A DNA stretch of 64,000 nucleotides from Leptasterias polaris (lineage: Eukaryota > Echinodermata > Asteroidea > Forcipulatida > Asteriidae). Each line of letters opens with the position of its first letter. Positions within the stretch are counted from its first letter, which is position 1. The stretch covers positions 1,302,001 through 1,366,000 of the forward strand of contig JAZGTN010000044.1 of the NCBI GenBank assembly GCA_037783415.1, written 5' to 3'. This document shows, piece by piece, positions 12,259-24,000 of the stretch. The notes under the pieces were generated by a model that made no database searches, was not told the origin of the DNA, and was given only the letters and a program-made list of their open reading frames with translations. The translations under genes and the position numbers were made by a program.

Positions 12259-13042
12259 AACAAAGATTTCAAAGGTCACGAAAGGTTAAAAATACAAAAG
12301 ATATGAACGAACAAAATATTATTATATCAATGTAATGATGCGAGAATCAAATGCACCGAGTCTTGCCTTGATGAAAGCGTGGCTTGGACGTGATGCATGC
12401 TGGGATAATGCGGCCACGCGGGGGATGACGTATATAACATGGATAGGGGTTAACACTATGGACAAATTAAACAAAAAATGCGTTACCGTATTTTGAATAC
12501 CAAAATTCCTTTTTTTATTTTTAATATGTTCCGTTATGTAATCTATAAACTGTTAAATAATGGAGGAAAGCGTCACACGATTAAATATTTAAAGAAACTC
12601 CTTCAGTGCACACCCCCAAGAAAGTGGTCAATCCCAAGATAATTTACACGTGACATCCGGCCCGCGAAATTGACAGACTTTGTGGGGGCCCAGTCATCAT
12701 ACCCAGTGCATGCATGCAGTACTCGAGCTCTCTCGCACGTACATGCCAACTCGACTCGTTGTCGACTCGTCTTAGTCATCTACGAAAACTTGCGTACGAG
12801 TTGGGTCCGGGTTCTATTTCTATGGTGTATGTACGGCATGTCTATGTACGAGTTGGTCTGGGTGTGCATAGTCGTTCTTATTTTCATGACGGGACGACGT
12901 GTCTGCAGGAGAGCGGCGCGACACCGCGTCGTTGCATGTGTACTGCGAGAAATTAGGACCTTCAGATTATACTGACCATTTTTGTCAATTATTGTTGTTG
13001 AAATTACATTCAAAGTCTACATTTCATCACGAAATCTGCACA
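12259..13042. promoter_or_regulatory. Shared divergent promoter region of the BEN and transposase genes
   Basis: The region separates the two divergent start codons by 784 bp. TATATAAC at 12431-12438 is a good TATA candidate for the plus-strand transposase. GCATGCTGGGA at 12395-12405 resembles one half of a ZNF143/Staf site, a common bidirectional-promoter motif. Several repeated ACGTACATG and ACTCGT units occur at 12716-12860. Transcription start sites cannot be read from sequence, and an additional 5' exon is possible. Confidence 0.5.
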
Positions 13043-16000
13043 ATGAGTTGCACGGACAGGAAGAGGAGAGGACCCTATGCTTTCTCTCACTCCAAAGGAA
13101 ATTTGTCTGGAGAAACGAGGTCAATGCCTAAAGTAACAAAATGGCGTTCTCAACGACGTGCTCAACAGAATGCCGATGACGATGCAAGTAAGTAAAAAAT
13201 GGAGGGGGAAATGGAACATGATTGGATGAAATGTCAGAAAATAATTATACTTAGGAAATAATTTGACATGTAAATCACTGTCCCAGACCTTCGTTTTTAA
13301 CAATACGAGGAGCTCGTTTAACCACTCTCCTGGAAATTACTCAGGAGCTCAATTCGAGCTCCTCAGATCACTCTCCTGAGTCCTGGGATTGTCCAGGAGC
13401 TCAATGTGCTTGACTTTTTACAACAGTTGATAAAGTCAATTATATGGTTCAGTTTAACAACCAAACACATGGTAGAAACATTTTGGGGTTTGTTAAATAA
13501 AACATGATGAAAAGCACCATCCCGGTACAGTACCAATGAGGTAGTTTTGGCTGCGAGTAGTGGCACCATTGAATGACCATTAATGTTGACCATGCCAAAT
13601 TATTTCTTATTTCTGCACTTGGAATTTCACCATGAAATTCAACAAGACCCGGGGTTCGGTAAAGACCAGACCGAACACGATTAATAATTTGTTGAAAATA
13701 AATATGCTGAAGTAAAAAAGAATTAAAACATGCGGAACTAACATTGTTAGTTCTGCATGTTTATGGTCTTTCTCCATGTGAATGTATTCATGAATGTTCA
13801 TGAATACATTACAAAGTTATATTTGTAGGCCCCTACATTTTTTTTTCTTCAAAATGAAACGCACCTTTGACATGTTTGATAATTTATCACATTATTTATA
13901 CTTATAGGCTACTAAATCTGTTTGATGTTTGTTAGGAATTTGGGGTAATTTTTTATTTTTATTGAATATTGGGGGGGGGGAATTAAATGGTTTTAGTAAT
14001 GAACCTATGCTGCTTCTTCCAGTAGGAATCCCTCCTGCAGAGTTTCAATTATTTAACTAAATGCATGTTTTCTTTTCTCAATTTGATGTACAGCAGCAGA
14101 CTTGCATGATCCAAGAACAAGTCAGTCCACAAGTGGAACTGCTTGGTACGAAGATGATACAACGTGTCCACTACAATCAGCCGGACAAGACAGGCCGAAC
14201 CTGTCAAAAGACATGAATCCACCTGTGTGTCTTGATCATCTGTCAGCACTGGCCGCATCTGGAACTGCAGCATTGGAATCGGTTGACTGTGAACCACAGG
14301 TAGATTTACATGTACAAGGATGTACAGAAACCCCAGACATTGATCTTGATTGTCTGCCAATTCATTCCACACCTCATTATGTGGAACCGTGTACGGACTT
14401 GCAGTATATGCATAATTCTACTACCGGTTGCAACATCAATGACACTGAAGATATGTGGAATGATGCCCAAGAGCAAGTGTATGATAACCTTGATTGGTAC
14501 GAAGCCCAAGAGCCACTTGATGACAATTTGTCAGATGATGAGGGCGAGTCATTTGCCACATGTGGGGAAAGTGAATGTTGCGATGATTCACCTCTGTATG
14601 ATGGTGCTCCCATAACATTGGCAGAGAGCATGCTCCTCATCCTTACCCTGTGTATCAGACATAGTTTAACTGGAAGTTGCCTGGTTGATATTCTCACTCT
14701 CGTATCGCTTCACTGTCAGCAGCCCAATCTGTGCAAAACATCACTTCATTTATTCCGGAAATATTTTTCAGATTTATCAATGCCCCTCAAATTCCATAAA
14801 TTCTGTACCAAGTGCCAATTCTTAGTTGAAAACGACAATGTTAATTGTTCATGTTGTAATGCTGTTTTTGGCAGTGACCCGAAATCCCTTTCCTATTTCA
14901 TTGAAATACCTTTTTTAGCACAGCTAGAGACGCTTTTCAAGCGAAAAGAATTTTGTGAAGATCTTGAATACCGTTTCAAACGTAACAAAAAGGTACAGGG
15001 AAATATAGAAGATATATATGATGGAAATCTCTATAGACGGTTCTCATCACCAGGGGGTTTTCTTAATAATAAGCATAATATCTCTTTTATGTGGTACACA
15101 GATGGTGTTCCTACATTTAAATCATCTCGTTTTTCAATATGGCCATTGTATTTCGCTATTAATGAATTGCCTCCAAACAAGAGAATGCATAAAGAAAATA
15201 TGATTATTGCTGGTATATGGTATGGAGAATCAAAACCATGTATGGGGACATTTCTGAAACCATTTCATGCAACTTTGAAAAATATCTTTGATGGGGTGAC
15301 TATAAGAAATTATTTGAATAACGAAATTAACGTGCGTGGAATGTTGTTGTGCGGAACATGCGATATGCCAGCAAAGTGCATGGTCCTCAATATGAACCAA
15401 TTCAATGGTTTGTATGGCTGTCCAAGATGTGTCCAACCTGGACAGGTAATTGCAGTAGGTAGAGGACATGCTAGAACATTTCCTGTAGATGTTAGTAATT
15501 TTGATGGTCCAAAAAGAACTCACGAAGAAACCTTGCAGTCGGCTCAAGAAGCTTTTCAAACCGGACATCCTGTTCTGGGAGTGAAAGGGCCCTCGTGGTT
15601 TTTGTATCAAATGCCAGATATTATTCGTGGTACTGCACTAGATTGGATGCATCAAGTTTTGCTGGGAATTGTCAGAAGAATGCTTTTTCTTTGGTTTGAC
15701 AGCAGTAACTCTTCAGAACCCTTTTCAATTTCTCATCTTATAGATGTAGTTGATAAACGACTTCATAACATTCAACCTGCTAATTTTATTACCAGAGTTC
15801 CTCGGAGCATAAAAGAACATAGAAAGTATTGGAAGGCATCGGAATGTAGAGCCTGGTTGTTATATTATTCGTTGCCAGTTTTGACAGGATTATTGCCCGA
15901 AATTTTTTTCCAACATTATCTGCTTTTGGTTGAAGCCATCGTCTTGTTGAATGGAGATTCCATTTCACCAGATACTGTAGATCACTGCGAAGCAGTGCTG

Positions 16001-16849
16001 AGAAACTTCTGTATGATGCATGCCAGTCTCTATTCACAAAAGCAAATGACATCAAATGTACACCAGTTATTACATTTATGTGATGTTGTGCGCGATCTCG
16101 GACCTTTGTGGGTTTACTCATGTTTTTCATTTGAATCTTTGAATGGCGAAATATTGTCTCTTTTCCATGGAACACAAAAGATTGACTTACAGATAGCTAG
16201 TAATATTTGTACATTATTGAAAGAACCTCTCTTGAAACTGCAGCTAAAACGTGGGACACCCGTTTCAACATTTTATTTGTCTATGAAAAGTCGCATTTCC
16301 TGTAGTTCGAAGAGAGAACAGATATGTGATGGCATTTACACCCTAGGTCTACTAAAAAACTACTGTTTAAGTCGAGACGAGAAGGTTGCATTGTATTCAT
16401 ATTTTGGTTATCACTGCACAGGCACATTGTACAAGTGTGTTGCATTCTCTCGTATTTTAAAGCAGAACATTGTCATATGCTCCAAATTATTTACCCTACC
16501 AGTCCGCAGAAATTCTTATACTGTGTCATTTATGCACAGTAATGCGGAGAGATATGGTCACGTTAATAAATTCATAAAAATAACACCTGTTGGTTGTGCA
16601 TGTGAAATTATCTGCTCATGTTCTGTTTACATGTCCTTTGTGGAAATGTTTGATGAATCATCATACAAAATGTCTACAGATGACATTACCTCTGCTACTG
16701 TGGATCACATCGTCCCATGTAAACGAAATATGCAGTCAATGTTGGCAGTACCTGTTAAAGCCATTTTAAATTTATGTGTGTATGTAGATATCAAAGATAT
16801 TGATACAGTGTTTGTTGCAAAGTGTCCAAACACCGTTGAAGGAGATTAG
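13043..16849 (+). CDS. Tnp2/EnSpm-like transposase of the transposon (2 exons, about 966 aa)
   Basis: Exon 1 is 13043-13187, from ATG (MSCTDRKRRGPYAFS) to donor A|GTAAGTA. Exon 2 runs from 14094 (or 14097) to the TAG at 16847-16849. The phases match and the frame is unbroken. Exon 1 encodes a short basic N-terminus. The following 170 residues are acidic and low in conservation. A Cys cluster (CTKCQFLVENDNVNCSCC) near residue 285 may bind zinc. The core resembles the Tnp2 family of CMC transposases: WYTDGVP (Asp385), GTCDMPAK (Asp472) followed by the CPRC knuckle, DWMHQVLLGIVRRML (Asp565) and FESLNGE (Glu729). I propose Asp385, Asp472 and Glu729 as the catalytic DDE set. The full-length frame suggests an active or recently active element, although co-option as a host gene is possible. 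Confidence 0.85.
13726..13810 (+). repeat. Two adjacent hairpins in the transposase intron
   Basis: The first stem pairs AAACATGCGGAACTAA with TTAGTTCTGCATGTTT at about 13726-13762. The second, 13781-13810, is a perfect palindrome with 14-bp arms (AATGTATTCATGAA) and a 2-base centre. Both are within the intron, about 280-370 bases before the acceptor. A cluster of opposed CAGGAGCTC motifs lies upstream at 13310-13405. Confidence 0.7.
14091..14096 (+). promoter_or_regulatory. Tandem NAGNAG splice acceptor of the transposase gene
   Basis: The intron ends in CAGCAG, so splicing could add or drop one codon while keeping frame. Both products start exon 2 with the same split Thr codon, and differ by a single Ala. 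Confidence 0.6.
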
Positions 16850-17160
16850 AAAGAATACACACTGACTTCAAATTAACGCTACCTTTTAATTGACAGAAAT
16901 GTAAAGGAGCTGATCCCATATTTTGAAGTCTCTACGATATAGATGATTGGTGTTTGCCATCTCAATTTGGATTTCAACAATATTTAATCAACTTTGTAGA
17001 CTTTGTACTTGTCCTTTAACAGATATTTTAATTTAATGCAGATCTGCATTTGAAAGTTTGTTAGAATTAGAGCTCTAATGTACATGTATGCTGCTTAAGT
17101 ACACGTTTTACTGTTGTATTACATGAATGAACTTTGGTTTTTACAATAACAATGTTTCTT

Positions 17161-17166
17161 AATAAA
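17161..17166 (+). terminator. Candidate poly(A) signal of the transposase gene
   Basis: AATAAA lies 312 bases past the stop codon, in a sequence (TTCTTAATAAAATATTG) typical of metazoan 3' ends. It precedes the right subterminal repeat field by about 220 bp. Confidence 0.6.
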
Positions 17167-17383
17167 ATATTGTCAAATTCTAACTGAACTGTTCTTGTTT
17201 GATTGCTGCATTGATTTTATATGGTAAGCGCTTACATTTTTTTTTTTTATGGGGGTGGGCGGGCTGCATAAGGAATGAAATTTTGATTTTCATGTGTATA
17301 GCTGCATGCAAGAACATTTTGTTTGCGATTTGTCTATTCCATTACATTAACAGAACATATTATGTACATATATCGATGGCAAG

Positions 17384-17785
17384 CTTGCACACTGGCAAGC
17401 TTGTATTAATAAAGCACTGTGCAAGCTTGCACTGGCCATTGCTACAAGCCATGATGCAGTCGTTTATCAGCTTGTTAAACAGATTGCAAGCTAACCAAGA
17501 AAGCATGCAAGCATGCTGCAAGCTTGCAAGCTTGTCAAAAAAACATGAAAGCTTGCCAAGAAACCATGCAAGCTTGCACAAAAGATTGCAAGCTTGCCAA
17601 AAAATTTGCAAGCTTGCATGAAGACAAACGTGTTTCATATAAGCTTGCTGCAAGCTTGCACGGGCTCGCAAGATTGCAAGGAGCTTGCAGCTAGCTTGCT
17701 GAAATTATTGCAAGCTCATTTGAGCTTGCAGCAAGCTCAATGAGATTGTCACAAGCTTAAAACTAGCTTGCCGCAAGCTTGATTT
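17384..17785. repeat. Right subterminal palindromic repeat field of the transposon
   Basis: Repeated GCAAGCTTGC, CAAGCTTGCA and GCAAGCTAGC units in both orientations mirror the left field. Spacing is looser and units more diverged than on the left. The last unit ends about 10 bases from the element terminus. Confidence 0.9.
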
Positions 17786-17795
17786 TCCGTAAGGG

Positions 17796-19351
17796 ACGTG
17801 TCCCTTTAATGCCTGGAGGTGTATATGTATCAAATTCAAAGAGCATTCTATAACACTAATTTATCACTGCAATAAACACCCCCAATGAAACAAGTTGCTC
17901 ACAATAATAAGTGTTGAACATGCTAAATACACTAAAGTTATGGTTATTGTCAGGGCTCAACATTTACACACAACTGCAGGCCAGAGGCCAGTGAATTTAC
18001 ATGTACCTTGTAAGACCCCTGACCTCACAATGAAAGTAGGGGCTTTGCACTCCCATTAGTCCCTCCCCCCCCCCCCCCCCCCAACCGACCTTTAATTTTA
18101 AGCTGGAGAACACCAACTGCTGACATCTGGTGTACATTTAAATTTTAACAAAGATTTTGTTAGTACTGAAAAGAAAAGAAAAAATTCTAAAGTTCTGCAT
18201 ACATGTACGTGTCGATACACAATTTGTACAGTGTTCACATACTTCTGCCTTGACAAATGACATGTGGTGCTCAGGTGCTACAATATAGCCCAAAAGCACA
18301 TTATTCCAGAAGAATTCTTCCGAAAATTTGTGGAACTTTTCCATTTCAACACTTAAAACCAATTCATTTTGCCCCAATAACATGTTACGCTCAGTACGTT
18401 TTAAAGTTAGACCCTACCATGTACATTTATAATGTCAATAAATTTTCTCATTTCTCATACAGGCCTACAGCTATTATGTAAAAAGGTCTATCAATAAAAA
18501 CCAAATAATCCATTCAATCAACTGGAAAATATTGCTCTTTGGAATCAATACAGTTTTATTAAATGTCAGCAGAAGCCAAGACTCCACTTCAAATATCAAC
18601 TGTCACTGTGAAGGTCAAGATTTAAGAAGTCTGTTTACGTCTTGCAGTCTGCACATAATAAGATGAGGCTTTGTACATCACACTGCGTTTATATGTGATT
18701 TTTATGAATTGTTCCTCATGGGTCCGACCAGTACATTGCACACTGTGTAAACTTCCGTCATGGTTTCAAATTACATACAATTATGGAAACGTGAGAATTA
18801 TTGCTGACTAATCAAATGGCAAGCCTTATACATATTTTAATACGTACAAATAGCTCTGCTTACTGTCAGTAAAAATGCCACACTTAATGTAAAATGCATT
18901 TATGACATTATCAATTCACAGGTTATTAAAGACTGATTGTCTGAGCGTGTGCCTACTTACATACTTTACATTACAAATAAGCCTTACTTCACTTACAACG
19001 GTATACTGGTACCGACCAAGTAAGCGGAGAACAGTGATAGTACAATAAGCATGGTACATGTACATGTAAGCTATTTCCTGCGCAATTTGTCCTTGTTTTT
19101 TTATTGCATTGTTTGTCTATGTCTGTGTATTTTAAGGACATAGATGGAAATAAACCACGTTTAATTTTTTTTTAAAGGTTTCAGGGGCTATCCTTGGCTT
19201 CGTAATCAGTTTACTTTTTATACTACTCTGTATTTGTGATTATATTGCCGAAATAAATTAATAACAAACAAGAATACTCCTAATGTATTAGTTGCCACTC
19301 AATACTAGCATTCAGTGTGCATACTCAGTTAAAATTGTTCCCTGTCAGTGA
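17796..19351. other. Intergenic sequence right of the transposon
   Basis: No gene recognised. A fragment like the CAGGGCTCGAA MITE family (cagggctcaacatttacac, aggccagtgaattt) lies at about 17952-18000. An uninterrupted C run sits near 18062-18082. Confidence 0.4.
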
Positions 19352-19733
19352 TGCGGCAGTTGGTACTCAACACTCAATCCAAGAGAGGATCCTGTCTTGT
19401 GATTAGGATTCTTGACTGATGGATTTGTCAGAAGCTCAGGATAGTGTGGAAGTGTGAAATAAAAACGACATGCAAACATCATGTGTTTATTAAAGGTATG
19501 ACTACTTGCTGATACAACTGATTAGAAAGGATCACAAAAACAAACAAATTATGGTTTTTGTTGTATTTATTGTGAAAGCAAGCTTACTTCGTTCTTATTA
19601 ACTTGATAAAGAGTACAGATTGTATGGAGAAATGCAGAGTTCCTTTTGGAACACTGCCATGTGAGAGAGTTGTGCCTAAAACAACCTCAAACCTCATTTT
19701 TTGTTTCAATTTGACAAAATTGAATCTACAATT
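19352..19733 (-). repeat. Right copy of the inverted repeat that brackets the transposon
   Basis: Reverse complement of 5628-5985, sharing the GGATCCTGTCTTGTGATTAGG and TGTGTTTATTAAAGGTATGA landmarks with small differences. It starts about 1.56 kb beyond the right end of the transposon, against 0.11 kb on the left. Confidence 0.75.
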
Positions 19734-20689
19734 CCGGCCAAAATGATTGGTCCACCTGATAATAAATATTACTCTCCCAATGTTGTTGGTTTCTTATTTA
19801 ATTGTTTAGGATTATTTTTCCATTTTAAGATTGGATTAACAGGCTTTTGAGTTCACTTTTATTAATCCTGACCATTTTACAATGAGTTTGTCTTGTCATC
19901 CGATTCCTATAGTTGTTCTCGCCTTTCTGCTACTGTTCTAATACATCATTAGTAACGTACCACTATACCAGTAGTAAATATGTTATTATATTGCTGTATA
20001 CTCCAGTGAAGTTGAAATCTTGGCCAATATATCATAACAATGAGTGGCCTATAATAATTAATAACCACCCAAGCTGGAGTGCAGACCGTGCAATTACAGT
20101 CATAGATGGGAGGCGGGGGCCCCAACAAATTATGAGCCGGATTGTAGGAACATGTGGCAGCATGTCAACAAAATCTATAGAAACTTAACTGTTAGGCCTA
20201 TTCATTCTTTTCTTGAAAATGTTTCATGAATTTTGTACAGGTTGATTGACTAATGTCTTTGTTAAAAACCCAGAAGACTGCAACAGTCATGTATTTTAAA
20301 ATCCACAGGAATAGCTACATGTGTATTACAAGCTGCTCTTTGGACATTGTCAGCACCAAACTTCCCACATACATGTATGTAAGTCTAAAAAATATGCGTG
20401 AATTGTGGGCCGATATGCACAAAACGTGACAGATACAAACAATTTTATTTAAAACACAAACACTTTGGGTTTTTTTTTGGGGGGGGGGAGGAGCTTTAGA
20501 AAAATTTCACAAAAAGCAATGTAGAATACCCCAGCTTCCACACTAGGGCTTTTAAAACCAAAGATAAACACCTATTAAAAAAATTCTGAGGAACTTGTTT
20601 CAATTCAGCGCGCGACCACGCTTTAAAAATTTGGGTCCGGATACCCCCCTATTTTTTAACAATCATAGGGAGAACCTTGGACTACAATG

Positions 20690-21058
20690 CATATCCTTTT
20701 AAGACAATGTACAACATTGGTAATTGCCAAAGACCTGTATCCACACTTGATGTGACCCAGCATATATATACATGAAATAACAAACCAGTGAAAGTTTCAG
20801 CTAAATCGGTCTTTTGAGTCATGAAAACACAGTGAAAAACCCCATTGCACGTTTTCACTGTTTTCAAACATAGGATTTTATCCCCGGTGATAAAGACCAA
20901 CTGTTTTACTCATTTCCTAAAAGCTATAGCATTTCAAGCAAAACTATTTCAAGGGAAGTTTTCCACCATGATCATCTTTCTACCATGTAAGTTTATGTTT
21001 CAAATCTGTGAAAAGTTATATTTTCAATCTTACCAATGTTGTACACACCCTTTAAAAA
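20690..21058. mobile_element. MITE, TTGGTAA subfamily
   Basis: Left end ACAATGTACAACATTGGTAA is mirrored by right end TTACCAATGTTGTACAC. The interior (tgaaaaccccatt, accatgatcatctttctacc) is closely matched by 63101-63340. It is related to the AAAGGCACTG family. Non-coding. Confidence 0.75.
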
Positions 21059-24000
21059 AGCAATAACTTGTTATTTATTGTTTGAGTCTTGCATCATAAA
21101 TGACAACTCTTTTGAAGTGAAAACTTAATCAAACGGAAGGGTGCACATTAAGGGCAATTAAAATGCACTGAACAGTTCAACTCATTATAGTTATAAATCC
21201 TCTCTAAAGACCTGCATCACTGCATCCATCAACATCCTTCTTTGAGACTATCCACACAAATACAGTTATAGTGTGGAGTGTGGATGGGGATTTGAAAAGC
21301 AGTTGGGCCCAGTATTATCAAGTATAAATACACGTGTGTAGCAAAAGAATTTGCGCAGTTTATGTAAGGGCCATTCAGAAAGTTTAACCCTTTGAAAAGC
21401 AATCGAGGTAGCCATTGATTGAAGTGATTTTAATTCTAATGTTCGGCATCTATACCAAGAATGTACAGGTACTTTACAAACTGTATGGGATGATGGGACC
21501 ACAAGGGGCCTTCTCTTGGACTTGCTCCTTAGCCAGAGCCCAAAGGAGTGTCTGGGTGACATAATGGTCACCCTAAGGTTTTCTGCGGTCTGTCATTTAC
21601 AAAGTACATGCTTGTGTGCATTGTAAAAGTCATCCCTTGCACACTTTATGTACTATCATGTACATGTACAAGTGGGTAGGTGATCTGGTAGCTTGGTTGA
21701 CGGTGGGGAAGATTTGCAAGGATCTTCTTCTTGTTGCAACAAAAACACTGCATTTCTGCGCATCCTTAAGATAATGCATTAGAGTGAGTGAGGCTATGTC
21801 TACTGTATGTATTGTACAATGTGCAAGGTTGTTTTTATAAACCAAAATGTAAAAAAGGGGTATTTGGAATAATCAATAATTCAAACTTTTGAGTTGTTTT
21901 TTGTTCTTTTCAAAATTATGGGTGGATGGGTCAAAAGAAATAACTAAAATCGACGGTAAGTTTTCAGTTCAAATGTTTTAAAAATATTTACACGTTTATT
22001 GTGTTTGGCACAAAGTTGCAGGCTGGAAGTCAGGAGAAGCCACTGAAAACTCCTCCTGAGCTGGGAGACCCTTGTTGGAAACGTTCTGCTTCATTTGAGG
22101 CATTACTTTGTTCTGTAGTGTATAGACCCATTTCACCTGACGTCATGATCGCAAATCACAATATTCTTGATTTAGCGATCTTGGGAGTCAATGTCCTTTT
22201 TATTATAATACAGTGTACATGTAGTGCGAATTTTAGGTGACACAGCATTTTTACAAGCTTACCCGTTGACACCAAAACGGGTGAGCGTGGCATGACATGC
22301 ATGCTGGCAAAAGGTCAATAACGTTTTTATTGAATAATCAGTCATTATCTAAAAATCAAAACTTTGTGTAGGTGGGTGGGTCAAGACAATTTTGAAAAGA
22401 TTTTATTTATTTTATTTTATTTTATTTTTTTACAATTGATTAAAAACTGCCCTTAATAATATTTTACTTTGTGTAATGATTGCAGTGCACGGCAACTTGG
22501 CATTGATCAGTACATGTTTAAAGGCATAAGAGGTATTGCAATGTCATGCATTTTTGCTACCTTTTTGTTTGGCCAGGCTTTGAACACCCCTGTCTATTGG
22601 GGTATAAATTTAATAATGACTTGCTCAAATCTTGCAGCTCAGCAGATAATGGGGGAGTGGGAAGGCAGGCTCATGGAGAAATTAATTCATGTACAATCCT
22701 TCCTCAAAGCATCCACGCATCGTTGAGCAGAGGAATGTGTTTCTAAGATGCATCTGCACAGTAGATGGAGATAATGAAGGGTGGGGTGGGGGACAGCTAG
22801 TTCATCATCTCATCATCCCAACCATCTCACTCCCTATTTGCTTACATTACAATATGTACACGTTACGGTATGCGTACATGAATTTCCAATGAAGTGTTTA
22901 TGGAACATGGATGAGAAACTAAGCATTGACGTCACAAACAATATGACAAGATCGTATGGCATGGAAAAGGAGGGCGAGAAGGGCAGGTCTTTAAGATCAT
23001 GCCGAGGGAAAATGACTCACTGTTTCATCTTCTTCACTTAAGCCTAATTTGTAATCAACTCACTACTGCCTCTGAGATGCCAGACATACTCCGTCTGACA
23101 TCCTACATCCTACATCTTAAAGATGCTAAATCTGTTTTTTGGGCTGATTAGACCCCAAAATTTAAAATTAAAACTTTAAAGGCTACCCATACAAAGATGG
23201 ACAGAAGGTTTACTGGAAGTCATACTCATAATATACCTTTTTTGGGGAGAGCAATCATCAAATCCTGGTGCTTTTTACGAGAACGTTGCATCCTTTGTCA
23301 AGTCAGGGTTTCATTGTGCAAACGATATTTCAAAATTCAAAGAAAAACAATTGCTCCAGAGGCTCCAAAACGTTTTCAATAATAATTACGGGCAAGGGCT
23401 TGAAAATGCCTTTTTAAGCAGCTCTTTGAAATTGGGCCTGCAGTTTATATGTTTTGACAGGGATTTTGTAAATATGCTTATATTGGGCTTCCAATCGAGG
23501 CAATCAAAATAAGCTACTGTGATGAAGTGGATTTCCAAATGCTATTTTCTTGACTTTGACTCTACTCCCCAAAATAGCCCCAAAAAAAATTGAGGACTGG
23601 CATTGGTACATGTCTAAAATTTATAATAATTTAACGCTTTTAACATTTAACATTTTTATTCACGTTATTATTACAATGTTGTTCTTTTAAAATTACCCAA
23701 AACAGGAGGTCACTGTTTAAAAAACACACCAAAAAACAAACAAAAAAACATCTTTTCCCACCTAAAGACCCACCCACACACCTTCCTTTAATTTGTTCAG
23801 TTTGCAATAACATAAAACGTCATCAAGTAAAAAAAGAGAAAACACCGCACAAGGATTATTAACAACTTTTTAATAGCAACTTCCTTCCTTTGATGTATGC
23901 TTCCTTACAAGTATTGGGTGTTATTACTGAGCATGAAGCTGAATAACAAGATAGAATTGGCTGCCAGGCAAAAACGTAGCTCAGCCAACTTCCTTCAGGT

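Larger units (their letters stand above)
6092..17795. mobile_element. Autonomous CACTA/EnSpm-like (CMC) transposon carrying transposase and BEN-domain genes
   Basis: The inferred element is 11,704 bp. Its termini are CCCTTAC at 6092-6098 and GTAAGGG at 17789-17795, flanked on both sides by AC (6090-6091 and 17796-17797), which fits a 2-bp target duplication. Just inside each end lies a roughly 400-bp field of palindromic GCAAGCTTGC-like repeats in both orientations, as in the subterminal regions of CACTA elements. Two intact spliced genes diverge from the middle: a BEN-domain protein (minus) and a Tnp2-like transposase (plus). Joining the flanks gives GGCAACGTGTCCCTTTAA, which reads like an uninterrupted repeat end. 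The terminal inverted repeat is short, and the exact ends and target duplication are inferred. A younger element is nested at 10725-11826. Confidence 0.75.
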
